Assembly (NCBI RefSeq): GCF_003351225.1
Contig: NZ_QQSY01000003.1
Coordinates: forward strand, 340,582 to 404,581
DNA from: Dyella solisilvae
GTDB taxonomy: Bacteria; Pseudomonadota; Gammaproteobacteria; Xanthomonadales; Rhodanobacteraceae
Length of the DNA: 64,000 nt
Reading direction: 5' to 3'
Part shown: piece by piece, positions 25,622 through 34,417 of the stretch
Layout of the letters: every line of letters begins with the position of its first letter
How positions within the stretch are numbered: the stretch's first letter is position 1
The notes under the pieces: model-generated
The model's database searches: none
What the model was told of the DNA's origin: nothing
Seen by the model: the letters and a program-made list of their open reading frames with translations, nothing else
Translations under genes and position numbers: made by a program

Positions 25622-26809
25622 CTACTCCTTCTTCGCCTGGCCGGCAGGGGCTTCGGTGGACGTGGCCACCTGCACGCGGTCGCCGCGCGCCAGGGAATCG
25701 GGCGGGTGATTGATGATGCGATCGCCGGGCTGGATGCCCTGGTCGACCTGCAGGTGGTCGCCGAGATCGCGCGCGATGTGCACGTTGCGCAGCTCGACCC
25801 GACCGTCGGCGCCGAGCACGGCCACCTGCGGCCCCTGCGCGCGGAAGATCAGCACGGTGGAAGGCACCGTCATGGTGTGGCTGTTGGCCGCCATCGGCAG
25901 GTGCACCTCGGCATAAGCGCCCGGCAGCAGTTCGCCCTTGGGATTGTCCACTTCGAACTGCGCCAGCAGCGCGCCCGAAGCCTGGTTCACCGCGCCGGAG
26001 TTGCCGATCAGGTGACCGGCGAACTGCTCGCCCGGATGGTCGGGCACGTCCAGCTTCACGCTCATGCCGGCACGGATCGCGTCGGCATAACCCTGCGGCA
26101 CTTGCACGTACAGGCGCATGCGGCTGGTGTCGGAGACGGTGAACAGCGGCTGGCCGCTTTCGCTGTTGGCGCTGATCAGGTCGCCGATGTCGGTGTTGCG
26201 TGCGGTCACCGTGCCGGCGAACGGCGCAGTGACGTGCTTGAACGCTTCCAGCGCCGCGATGCGATCCACGTTGGCCTGTGCGGAGAGCACGTTGGCCTGC
26301 GCGGCTTCGGCTTCGCCAGCCTTCTCGTCGGCTTCCTGCTTGGATACCGAATTGGAGGCGAGCAGGTTCTTCCAGCGCTTGTCGGTGAGCGTGGCGAGCT
26401 TGGCCGTGGCCCTGGCGCGCGCGAGGTCAGCCTTGGCCTGTTCGAACTGCTGGTCGAGTTCGGGTGTGTCGATTTCCGCCAGCGATTCGCCGGCGTTGAC
26501 CTGGCTGCCGATGTCGCGACTCCAGCTCTTCAGGTAGCCGCTGACGCGCGCGTGGATGGGCGCGCTGATCCAGGCATCCAGATGGCCGGGCAGGGTCATG
26601 GCCTGCTGGTCCGCGCCGTTCTCCGGCGTCACCACCTGCACGCTGGGAACCATTTGCGCGTCGGTCCACTTCACCGCGCTGTGGTAGTCGTAGGCGCGTA
26701 CCGAGATGCCGGCGATGACGGCGAACACAGCCACCGCGAGCCCCAGCCGCACCACCCGGCCGAGATTCGGCGGGCGCACTGGCGTAGTGGGGTGGGCGTC
26801 ATGCGACAT
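25622..26809 (-). CDS. RND efflux periplasmic adaptor subunit (HlyD/AcrA family)
   Basis: This 395-residue membrane-fusion protein links the inner pump to the outer channel. One N-terminal membrane helix (VVRLGLAVAVFAVIAGISVRAY) is followed by the barrel-sandwich lipoyl half (PGHLDAWISAPIHARVSGYL), a coiled-coil hairpin near residues 115-190 rich in Ala, Glu and Lys, and the second lipoyl half (APFAGTVTARNTDIGDLI). Start ATG 26809 gives MSHDAHPTTP; an upstream in-frame Met reads into the pump gene and is rejected. It overlaps the pump gene by 11 bases. Confidence 0.93.
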   Translation of the reverse strand: MSHDAHPTTPVRPPNLGRVVRLGLAVAVFAVIAGISVRAYDYHSAVKWTDAQMVPSVQVVTPENGADQQAMTLPGHLDAWISAPIHARVSGYLKSWSRDIGSQVNAGESLAEIDTPELDQQFEQAKADLARARATAKLATLTDKRWKNLLASNSVSKQEADEKAGEAEAAQANVLSAQANVDRIAALEAFKHVTAPFAGTVTARNTDIGDLISANSESGQPLFTVSDTSRMRLYVQVPQGYADAIRAGMSVKLDVPDHPGEQFAGHLIGNSGAVNQASGALLAQFEVDNPKGELLPGAYAEVHLPMAANSHTMTVPSTVLIFRAQGPQVAVLGADGRVELRNVHIARDLGDHLQVDQGIQPGDRIINHPPDSLARGDRVQVATSTEAPAGQAKKE

Positions 26810-29800
26810 GGACGGGTTCTCCAAGCAGGGATTCGGAAGGGGCTGGCGCCTGCTCGCGGCCGTGCACAATGCTGAAGATCACCGGCACGAACAGCAGGGT
26901 GGCGAAAGTGGCGAACAGCAGGCCGCCGATCACGGCGCGGCCCAGCGGCGAGTTCTGTTCCTGGCTCAGCGCCATCGGCAGCATGCCGATGATCATCGCC
27001 AGCGCGGTCATGCAGACCGGGCGGAAGCGGGTGAAGCCGGCCTCGAGCGCCGCCTTCATCGCGTCGCCATGCTCGGCCAGGCGCTCGCGGCAGAAGCTCA
27101 CCACCAGGATCGAGTTGGCGGTGGCCACGCCCATGCACATGATGGCGCCGGTGAGCGCGGGGACCGACAGCGTGGTGTGCGTGAGGAACAGCATCCACAC
27201 GATGCCGGCCAGCGCTGCAGGCAGTGCGGTGATGATCACGAACGGATCCAGCCACGACTGGAAGTTCACCACGATCAGCAGGTAGATCAGCACGATCGCG
27301 CCGGCCAGGCCGAACAGCAGGCCGCCAAAGGCCTCGTTCATGGTGCCGACCTGGCCATGCAGGGCCACCAGGGTGCCGCGCGGACGCGTCTTGGCGAAAT
27401 CGTTGAGCACCTTCTGCACGTCGCTGGCGACAGCGCCCAGGTCGCGATCCTGCACCGAAGCGTAGATGTCGAACGAGGGCATGATGTTGTAGTGCGAGAC
27501 CACCGCGGCGCTGGGCACGCGGGTGAAGGAGGCCAGGCCACCGAGCACCTGGCTGGCGCCCTTGCCGGCAGGCGTCACCGGCAGGCTGGCGATGTCGGCC
27601 ATGCTGTCCATCTTGTATTGCGGCGTCGCCGCCACGATCGGATAGGACACGCCGTTCTTCGGATTCAGCCAGAAGGTGGGCGCCACCTGCGAGCTGCCGG
27701 CCAGCGAGGCCACCATGCTGTTGGTGACGTCGCGCTCGGTCACGCCCAGCTCGTCGGCACGCGTGCGGTTCACGGTGACATTGAGCTGCGGGTAGCTGGT
27801 GCTCTGCTGCAGGCGAACGTCGGCGATGCCTGGCACTTCGCGCAGGCGCTTCATGATCTGCGTGGCGTAGTCTTCGTTCGCCTTGAGGTCACGGCCGCTG
27901 ATGGTCACGTCCAGCGGCGCCGGCGAGCCGAAGTTGAGGATCTGCGAGCTCATGTCGGCGGGCAGGAAGGCGAACTGGGTGCCCGGAAATTCGCGGGGCA
28001 GCAGCGCGCGCAGCTTCTTCACGTAGTCCGCCGTGGGCGCGTGGCCTTCCTTCAGCTCCACCTGGATGTCGCCATCCTGCGGGCCGATGGTGCCGCTTGC
28101 GTTGTAGACCATGTTCACGCCCGACAGCGGCAGGCCGATGTTGTCGATGACGGTGTCCAGCTCATCCGGTGGCACAACCTTGCGGATGGCCGCCTCGATG
28201 TGGTCGAACTCCGCCGCCGTTTCCTCCACGCGCGTGCCCATCGGGGCGCGTACGTGCAGCGCGATCGCGCCAGCGTCCACGTCGGGAAAGAAGTCACGCC
28301 CGAGGAACGGCACCAGCGCGAAGGACGCCAGCACGAAAGCGAGGAAACCGATCACGAACTTGCGGCGGTGGTTGAGCGCGACGGTCAGCGTGGCGTGGTA
28401 GACGTCGCGCACCTGCGAGAACCGATGCTCGAAGCGCTGCTGGAACCTCACCATGGCGCCAAGCAACGCGCTGCGCTTGCGCGGCAACGGCTGGTCGCCC
28501 TCGTGGTGGTTGATGTACGCATCTTCCGGATGGTCGCCTTCGCCCGTCTCGGTGTGGTGGGGCTTGAGCAGGTACATCGCCATGGTCGGCACCAGGGTGC
28601 GCGACAGGACGAACGAGGACACCATGGCGAAGATCACCGCCAGCGCCATCGGGCGGAACAGGAAGCCCGCGATGCCGTTGAGCATGAACATCGGCACGAA
28701 CACGATGCAGATGCACAGCAGCGACACGAAGGCCGGGGTCACGATCTGCTTGGCGCCATCCATGATGGCGGTGATGACGTCCTTGCCCTGTTCCAGGTGC
28801 CAGTTGATGTTTTCGATGGTCACCGTGGCGTCGTCCACCAGGATGCCGACCGCCAGCGCGAGGCCGCCCAGCGTCATCACGTTGAGCGTCTGGCCGGTGG
28901 CCGAAAGCAGGGCGATGGCCGACAGGATCGCCAGCGGGATCGACACCGCAATGATCACGGTGGAACGCCAGCTGCCCAGGAACACCAGGATCATCACCGA
29001 GGTGAGCAGGGCCGCGATGATGCCTTCGCGCGCCACTGAAGAGATCGCGCCCTTCACGAAGGTCGACTGGTCGCTCAGCAGCGAAACCTTGAGCGTATCG
29101 GGCACGGATTCCTTCACCAGCGGCATCAGGTTCTTGATGCCCGAGACCACGGCGAGCGTGGAGGCGTCGCCGACCTTCAGCTCCGGCATCAGCACGGCGC
29201 GATGGCCATCCACGCGCACGATGTTGGTTTGCGGCGCGGCGCCGTCGCGCACATGCGCCACGTCACCGAGGGTGATGGTGGCGCCGCGCACCGTCTTCAC
29301 CGGCAGCTGGTTCAGTTCGGCAATGGCGTCGGGGCTGTTGTTGAGCTGGACGTGGTACTCGTAGGTACCGATCTTGGCGGTGCCGACCGGAATGATCTGG
29401 TTCTGTGCGGCCAGGGCGTTGCTGACGTCCTGCGCGGACAGCCCGTTGGCGGCAAGGGCGCGCGGGTCGAGATCCAGCGTCACCTGGCGCGCGGCGCCGC
29501 CGTACGGTGTCGGCACGGCGACGCCGGGCACGGAGGTCAGCATGGGCCGCATGATGTTCAGGCCCAGGTCGAGGATTTTCGACTCCGACAGCTCCTTGCT
29601 CGACAGCGCCATCTGCAGGATCGGCACGGTCGAGGCGTTGTAGTTGAGGATCAGCGGCGGCGTGATGCCTGGCGGCATCTGCTTGAGCACGGTCTGCGAG
29701 ATCGAGGTGACCTGCGCGGTGGCGGTGCGGATGTCCACGCCGGGCTGGAAGAAGATCTTCACGATGCCCATGCCCGGCAGCGACTGCGACTCGATGTGCT

Positions 29801-30038
29801 CGATGTTGTTGACCGAGGTGCTGAGCTGGCGCTCGTAGTAGTACACGACGCGGCCGGACATCTGGTCGGGCGGCAGGCCGTTGTAGGTCCACACCACGCT
29901 GATCACCGGGATGCCGATGTTCGGGAAGATGTCGGTGGGCGTGCGCAGCGCCGCCAGCGGGCCGGCAATCAGGATGAGCACCGCCAGCACGATGAACGTG
30001 AGCGGTCGCGACAGGGCAATGCGGACGAGGCCAAGCAT
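26799..30038 (-). CDS. RND multidrug/hydrophobe efflux pump, inner-membrane subunit (HAE1-like)
   Basis: The 1079-residue transporter has the twelve-helix RND layout: a first helix (ALSRPLTFIVLAVLILIAGPLAAL), a large periplasmic loop, the helix 4 proton-relay GGLALAVGILVDDATVTIEN with its paired aspartates, then the duplicated second half with a similar N-terminal helix near residue 550. TPTDIFPNIGIPVISVVW after the first helix is typical of the MdtB/HAE1-like branch with a one-component pump rather than AcrB homologues. The start at 30038 (MLGLVRIALSRP) matches the family; an upstream Met at 30071 adds an unlikely basic lead. First gene of the efflux operon. Confidence 0.92.
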   Translation of the reverse strand: MLGLVRIALSRPLTFIVLAVLILIAGPLAALRTPTDIFPNIGIPVISVVWTYNGLPPDQMSGRVVYYYERQLSTSVNNIEHIESQSLPGMGIVKIFFQPGVDIRTATAQVTSISQTVLKQMPPGITPPLILNYNASTVPILQMALSSKELSESKILDLGLNIMRPMLTSVPGVAVPTPYGGAARQVTLDLDPRALAANGLSAQDVSNALAAQNQIIPVGTAKIGTYEYHVQLNNSPDAIAELNQLPVKTVRGATITLGDVAHVRDGAAPQTNIVRVDGHRAVLMPELKVGDASTLAVVSGIKNLMPLVKESVPDTLKVSLLSDQSTFVKGAISSVAREGIIAALLTSVMILVFLGSWRSTVIIAVSIPLAILSAIALLSATGQTLNVMTLGGLALAVGILVDDATVTIENINWHLEQGKDVITAIMDGAKQIVTPAFVSLLCICIVFVPMFMLNGIAGFLFRPMALAVIFAMVSSFVLSRTLVPTMAMYLLKPHHTETGEGDHPEDAYINHHEGDQPLPRKRSALLGAMVRFQQRFEHRFSQVRDVYHATLTVALNHRRKFVIGFLAFVLASFALVPFLGRDFFPDVDAGAIALHVRAPMGTRVEETAAEFDHIEAAIRKVVPPDELDTVIDNIGLPLSGVNMVYNASGTIGPQDGDIQVELKEGHAPTADYVKKLRALLPREFPGTQFAFLPADMSSQILNFGSPAPLDVTISGRDLKANEDYATQIMKRLREVPGIADVRLQQSTSYPQLNVTVNRTRADELGVTERDVTNSMVASLAGSSQVAPTFWLNPKNGVSYPIVAATPQYKMDSMADIASLPVTPAGKGASQVLGGLASFTRVPSAAVVSHYNIMPSFDIYASVQDRDLGAVASDVQKVLNDFAKTRPRGTLVALHGQVGTMNEAFGGLLFGLAGAIVLIYLLIVVNFQSWLDPFVIITALPAALAGIVWMLFLTHTTLSVPALTGAIMCMGVATANSILVVSFCRERLAEHGDAMKAALEAGFTRFRPVCMTALAMIIGMLPMALSQEQNSPLGRAVIGGLLFATFATLLFVPVIFSIVHGREQAPAPSESLLGEPVHVA

Positions 30039-30388
30039 GGGACGGTTCCAGCGGTGCAATCGGCGCGCCATGCGCCGCGGCGTGACGGCGGCGCCGTCAC
30101 AACGGTGATGCTTACGGGAAGGTGGAACTCAGCGAGGCGGTCCGGAGCGGGGCAGGGTGCGGCGGCAGATCGTCATGGCTTGGCTCGATGCGGGGCGGGG
30201 CCCGATGGCGGCATCTTCGCAAGGCAATCTTGTGGAAACCTTTTGGGTGGCTGAAAGGTGGCTGTGCGGGAGGCTGGCGGCCGCGATGCCGGCTGACCCG
30301 CCCCCCGCTGCGCCGGGTAGGGAGGGGTGGCGGACCCAGCGCCCGGGTGAGTTGGAGGGTGGCGGAGCGCCCCGGCGGACGCTGTCGC
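30039..30388. promoter_or_regulatory. 350-base gap ahead of the efflux operon, with a perfect inverted repeat
   Basis: No gene is supported here. At 30082-30100 lies a perfect 8-bp inverted repeat GTGACGGC / GCCGTCAC with a 3-base centre, 44 bases before the pump start on the minus strand. It may be an operator for the adjacent two-component regulator or a leader hairpin. No convincing -10/-35 pair was found by eye. Confidence 0.45.
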
Positions 30389-31789
30389 TCAGTCCGGCTC
30401 GGCCAGCATGCGGATGCGCACCAGCAGGCCACGCCCCAGTGGCGATTCCAGCAGTTCGATCGAGGCCCCATGCAGCTCGATCGCGCGCTGGACGATGCTC
30501 AGGCCCAGGCCGAAGCCCCGGGTGGCGCTCTCCACCTCGCGGTGGAAACGCTGGAACACCGCTTGGCGCCGGTCTTCGGGGATGCCGGGCCCGTTGTCGC
30601 AGATGTCGATGAGCGCGTGGTCGCCGTCCCGCCGCAGGGCCACTTCCACCTGGCCGCCGTTCTCGGTGTAGCGCAACGCGTTTTCGATCAGGTTGCGGAA
30701 CATCGCGGTCAACGCGACCTCGTGGCCCAGCACGTGGATGGGGGCATCGTCGTGGTTGAGACTGAACGCGATGTCCTTTTCGGCGATCAGCGGCGCCAGT
30801 TCCTCGATAACCTCGGTCGCCAGCCGGGAGAGTTCCAGCCGCGTGCGCTGCTGGGACGCCGCGCCGGCTTCCAGGCGCGCCATCGCCAGGATCTGCTCGA
30901 TGCGCCGACCTAGTCGCGCCATGCTTTGCTGCGCGTGGCGCACCGTGTATTCCACCTCGCCGGGATCGTCGGCGATCATCGCGCTTTCGAGATGGATCAT
31001 GGTGGCGGCGAGCGGCGTGCGCAGTTCGTGCGCCACATCGGTGGCGAACCGGTGCTCACGGTCCAGCGCGTCTTCCAGTCGTTCCAACTGCTGGTTCAGT
31101 GCGGCGATCAACGGCTTGATCTCGGCCGGCGCCAGATTGGCCGGCATCGGCTTGCGGCTGCCGGGCGTGCGCCGGTCCAGCATCTCGGTCAGCACGGCGA
31201 CCGGTCGCAGGCCCCGCTTCACCGCCAGACTCACCAGCAGGGCCAGCAGGGGCAGCCCGATCAGCAGCGGCAAGGTGTGCTCGATCACCAGCCCGCGTGC
31301 GATGTCGGCGCGATTGTCGGAGCGTTCGCCAATGCGGATAACCAGGTTGGTGCGGTTCTGCAGGGTGAAGGTGCGCCACTGCCGGCCTTCGTGCTGGATG
31401 TCGCGGAAACCGCGTTCGTCCGCCGTCGGAGGCGGCAGGTCAGCGAGGTTGGACGTGGCGGCGATCAGGTCGCCCTGCGGATCGTAGGCCTGGAAGCCCA
31501 CCTCGGGCTCATAGTTGTGCGGATGCACGGAGACCACCACGCCCTTGTGGTGGCCATCGCCGCTTTGCGCGACGTTGGGCAGGTCTGGCTCGCGCATGGG
31601 CAGTTGGCCATGCGCGATCAGCGTCCCCAGCGTGCGGCCGGCCTGGGCCAGTCGGCCGTCGAGCAGCTCGTTCATCTCGCGCAGCTCGCGACGGTAGCTG
31701 ATCCAGCCCAGCGGGATCAGCACGGCCACCATCACCGCGATGATCAGCCAGGTCAGGCGGGTTCGAAGGCTCGCGGGGTGGGGTGTCAT
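30389..31789 (-). CDS. Sensor histidine kinase (QseC/PmrB-like)
   Basis: A 466-residue inner-membrane sensor with helices near residues 11-30 and 172-190 enclosing a periplasmic domain of about 140 residues. After a short HAMP-like linker, the phospho-acceptor is His254 in DVAHELRTPLAATMIH; the ATP-binding N box is NLIENALRYTENG, followed by DNGPGIPEDRR and GFGLGLSIVQRAIELHGA. It overlaps the response regulator upstream by 4 bases and lies next to the RND operon, which it probably controls. The signal is unknown; the sensor domain resembles those of QseC-type kinases in size only. Confidence 0.92.
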   Translation of the reverse strand: MTPHPASLRTRLTWLIIAVMVAVLIPLGWISYRRELREMNELLDGRLAQAGRTLGTLIAHGQLPMREPDLPNVAQSGDGHHKGVVVSVHPHNYEPEVGFQAYDPQGDLIAATSNLADLPPPTADERGFRDIQHEGRQWRTFTLQNRTNLVIRIGERSDNRADIARGLVIEHTLPLLIGLPLLALLVSLAVKRGLRPVAVLTEMLDRRTPGSRKPMPANLAPAEIKPLIAALNQQLERLEDALDREHRFATDVAHELRTPLAATMIHLESAMIADDPGEVEYTVRHAQQSMARLGRRIEQILAMARLEAGAASQQRTRLELSRLATEVIEELAPLIAEKDIAFSLNHDDAPIHVLGHEVALTAMFRNLIENALRYTENGGQVEVALRRDGDHALIDICDNGPGIPEDRRQAVFQRFHREVESATRGFGLGLSIVQRAIELHGASIELLESPLGRGLLVRIRMLAEPD

Positions 31790-32451
31790 TGGGGGTCACG
31801 GGGAATCATGTAGCCGATGCCGCGCACCGTGTGGATTACCTCCGAGCTCAGCTTGCGGCGCAGCCAGTGCACCTGCACCTCGATGGCATTTCGTTCGACC
31901 ACGGTGTCCAGTCCGTACACGGAATTCTCCAGGGTTTCGCGCCGCACGATGCGCCCCGCGCGCTCCATCAGCACGCGCAGCAGGGCGAATTCGCGACGGG
32001 TGAGGCTGACCTTTTCGCCGCGGAACTCCACTTCGGCCGTGGCGAGGTTGAGGCGCAGGCCGCCGACCTCGACCAGGTTGTCCGCCAGGCCCTGGGTGCG
32101 CCGGGTCAGCGAGCGGATGCGCGCGGAAAGCTCGCCCAGGTGGAAGGGCTTGACCAGGTAATCGTCCGCGCCGAGGTCGAGGCCGCGGATGCGCATCTCC
32201 AGCGCGTCGCGCGCGGTCATCACCAGCACGGGCGTCTTCACGCCGGCGCGCCGCGCCTCGGCCAGCACTTCCAACCCGTCCTTGCCGGGCAGTCCGAGGT
32301 CCAGCAACACCAGGTCAACGGGGTCGCCGCGCAGCGCCTCGGTGGCTTCGCGACCATCGCGCAGCCAGGTCACCGCGTACGACTGGTGCTCGAGGGCGTG
32401 CTTGATGGCGGCGCCCAGTTCGGCATCGTCTTCTACCAGCAGAATATGCAT
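31786..32451 (-). CDS. OmpR-family response regulator
   Basis: A 221-residue regulator with a receiver domain (acidic pocket EDD at residues 7-9, phospho-acceptor Asp51 in LVLLDLGLPGKDG, Lys101 in DDYLVKPF) and an OmpR/PhoB winged-helix DNA-binding domain (LTRREFALLRVLMERAGRIV near 150 and the recognition region NAIEVQVHWLRRKL). It starts ATG at 32451 and overlaps its kinase by 4 bases. QseB/PmrA type; the likely target is the RND operon directly downstream, possibly the inverted repeat at 30082-30100. Confidence 0.94.
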   Translation of the reverse strand: MHILLVEDDAELGAAIKHALEHQSYAVTWLRDGREATEALRGDPVDLVLLDLGLPGKDGLEVLAEARRAGVKTPVLVMTARDALEMRIRGLDLGADDYLVKPFHLGELSARIRSLTRRTQGLADNLVEVGGLRLNLATAEVEFRGEKVSLTRREFALLRVLMERAGRIVRRETLENSVYGLDTVVERNAIEVQVHWLRRKLSSEVIHTVRGIGYMIPRDPQ

Positions 32452-32617
32452 GCCATGACACCCGTGTCGGCCTCGGGAGAGCGTGGCCCATGCCGTCGCT
32501 CACCGGCATGATCCGCGGCCATCCTTTTGTGGATCTTTTGCCCCGGCCTTCGGCACGGGCGCCGTCACGTTGGCGCGCGAGACGCGCGCCGTCAATCGGC
32601 TTGCCTGCACATAAAGA

Positions 32618-32645
32618 AAGACGGCGGGCTCCTGCCCGCCGTCTT
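32618..32645 (-). terminator. Intrinsic terminator of the small secreted protein gene
   Basis: Perfect 12-bp stem AAGACGGCGGGC / GCCCGCCGTCTT around TCCT; on the minus strand it is followed by TCTTTAT. It lies 57 bases beyond the stop of the 32703-33011 gene. Confidence 0.85.
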
Positions 32646-32702
32646 CCTCCCTGTGGTGGCGCCCCATGGGGCGCCGGTCAAAAGGTTAAGCCGTGCAACC
32701 AT

Positions 32703-33011
32703 TCACGGACTCTTGGCCAGCGCGGCCGCCTCGATGGCGTGGCGAAGCTGAGCGTCATTCATGGCGACGCCCTTGGATCCGTCGATGGCGACAGCCTTGA
32801 CCGACTGCGGCTTGAGGTCGAGATGGCGTTGCAGTTCCCAACTGTTCGCCTGCTTCTGCGCGAGGGCGAAGTCCTCGGGAGTGTTTCCAACGAAACCCAT
32901 GATGGCGTAACCGCCAGCCTCGTCGACCGTGTAGGTCTCGACAGCGGCGTAAGCCTGGCTAAAGCAAGTGAAGCCGAGTGCGACGATGGTGGGGATGATC
33001 AGGCGTTTCAT
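32703..33011 (-). CDS. Small secreted protein of unknown function
   Basis: A 102-residue precursor with a clear signal peptide (MKRLIIPTIVALGFTCFSQAYA-AV), leaving about 79 residues with no cysteine. The ribosome site AGGAGG seven bases before the ATG is one of the best in the window, and a strong terminator follows, so this is a real single-gene unit. The mature part (VDEAGGYAIMGFVGNTPEDFALAQKQANSWELQRHLDL) resembles nothing I recognise. Export to the periplasm is the only safe statement. Confidence 0.8.
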   Translation of the reverse strand: MKRLIIPTIVALGFTCFSQAYAAVETYTVDEAGGYAIMGFVGNTPEDFALAQKQANSWELQRHLDLKPQSVKAVAIDGSKGVAMNDAQLRHAIEAAALAKSP

Positions 33012-33162
33012 GGTTTGGCCTCCTAAACGGGGAGCGGTCCGGGGGAGGTATGACCATAGGCCGGCAGCAGGCTATTTGCTTGAGGAAGTTGCTCGGAACG
33101 CTGAGGAAAACGTGAGGCTTCGCACGAAGCAACACGTTGTCTATGCCACTCGTCATGGTCGA

Positions 33163-33801
33163 TCAGGCGTCGACGGTCTTTTCCTTGTAACGGCACAGGT
33201 CGCGTATGACGCAACGCGGACAATCGGGCTTGCGCGCCTTGCACACGTAACGTCCGTGAAGGATCAGCCAGTGATGCGCGTCCTGCTTGAATTCACCGGG
33301 CACGACCTTCTCCAGCTTGTCCTCGACCGCGCGCACGTCTTTGCCGGAGGCGAGACCAGTGCGGTTGGCGACGCGGAAGATGTGCGTGTCCACCGCGATG
33401 GTCGGATGGCCGAACGCCGTGTTGAGCACCACGTTCGCGGTCTTGCGGCCGACGCCCGGAAGCGCCTCGAGCGCGTCGCGCGTGCGTGGCACGTCGCCCT
33501 GATACTGCTCGACCAGGATGCGACACAGCGAGATCACATTCTTGGCCTTGCTGTTGAACAGGCCGATCGTGCTGATGAACTGCTTGAGCCTCTCCTCGCC
33601 CAGGTCGAGGATGGCCTGCGGCGTGTTAGCGACGGGGTAAAGCTTTTTTGTCGCCTTGTTCACGCCCACGTCGGTCGCCTGCGCCGACAGCACCACCGCG
33701 ACGAGCAGCTCGAAAGGTGTCGTGTAGTTGAGCTCGGTGGTCGGGTGTGGATCCAGTTCGCGCAGTCGGGTGAACAACTCGACGACATCGGCCTTTTTCA
33801 T
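33163..33801 (-). CDS. nth: Endonuclease III
   Basis: Nth removes oxidised pyrimidines and nicks abasic sites in base-excision repair. The 212-residue protein has the helix-hairpin-helix LPGVGRKTANVV with the catalytic Lys120, Asp138 in IAVDTHIFRV, and the 4Fe-4S cluster cysteines in CKARKPDCPRCVIRDLC (spacing 6-2-5). Residue numbering matches the E. coli enzyme. It lies 9 bases after the RnfB-like gene in the same direction, a frequent pairing in gammaproteobacteria, and metG precedes both. Confidence 0.96.
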   Translation of the reverse strand: MKKADVVELFTRLRELDPHPTTELNYTTPFELLVAVVLSAQATDVGVNKATKKLYPVANTPQAILDLGEERLKQFISTIGLFNSKAKNVISLCRILVEQYQGDVPRTRDALEALPGVGRKTANVVLNTAFGHPTIAVDTHIFRVANRTGLASGKDVRAVEDKLEKVVPGEFKQDAHHWLILHGRYVCKARKPDCPRCVIRDLCRYKEKTVDA

Positions 33802-33810
33802 CAGGATTCC

Positions 33811-34413
33811 CTAAGGCTTTCCTTGCTGTTTGGCCCTTGCGCGGGCGAGCGCGGCGAGCACGGGATTGGTTTCGGTGGTAACCGTGACCTCGGCCTTGCG
33901 CGCGGCCAGTTCCGATTCGCGCTGCGCCTGCTCTCGCGCCAGTCGCGTCTCGCGCCGCTGGAAATGCGCGCGGGCGGCGTCGGCGTGGGCCGGATCATCG
34001 ACCTGCGAGAGCGGCATCGGCTCGAGCACGATGCAGTCGACCGGGCAGGCGGGCACGCACAGCTCACATCCGGTGCAGTCGTCGGCGATCACCGTATGCA
34101 TCAGCTTGGCCGCACCCACGATGGCGTCGACCGGGCAGGCCTGGATGCATTTGGTGCAACCGATGCAATCGGCCTCGACCACGCGCGCCAGCATGCGCGG
34201 CTTCTCGACCCCATGTTCGGGATCGAGCGGCAGCTCGGGCACGTCCAGCAAGGCGGCGAGACGGGCGATGCCGGCGGCGCCGCCGGGCGGGCACTGGTTG
34301 ATCTTCGCCTCGCCGCGCGCGATCGCCTCCGCATAGGGACGGCAACCGTGGTAACCGCATTGCTCGCATTGCGTCTGCGGCAGCAGCGCGTCGATGCGGT
34401 CAGCGAGCGTCAT
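33811..34413 (-). CDS. RnfB/RsxB-like ferredoxin protein without membrane anchor
   Basis: A 200-residue iron-sulfur protein. Residues about 10 to 45 form the 4Fe-4S domain typical of RnfB ([18 protein letters not shown] with a later cysteine in QCPPGG), and two further 4Fe-4S ferredoxin motifs follow ([16 protein letters not shown] near 83 and [16 protein letters not shown] near 113). The C-terminal third is a charged Ala/Glu/Arg helix ending QQGKP. Unlike full RnfB there is no N-terminal membrane helix, and the other rnf/rsx genes are not beside it. It may deliver electrons to the neighbouring Fe-S enzyme Nth or to SoxR-like proteins, but that is speculation. Four bases after metG. Confidence 0.88.
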   Translation of the reverse strand: MTLADRIDALLPQTQCEQCGYHGCRPYAEAIARGEAKINQCPPGGAAGIARLAALLDVPELPLDPEHGVEKPRMLARVVEADCIGCTKCIQACPVDAIVGAAKLMHTVIADDCTGCELCVPACPVDCIVLEPMPLSQVDDPAHADAARAHFQRRETRLAREQAQRESELAARKAEVTVTTETNPVLAALARARAKQQGKP

Positions 34414-34417
34414 GGGA

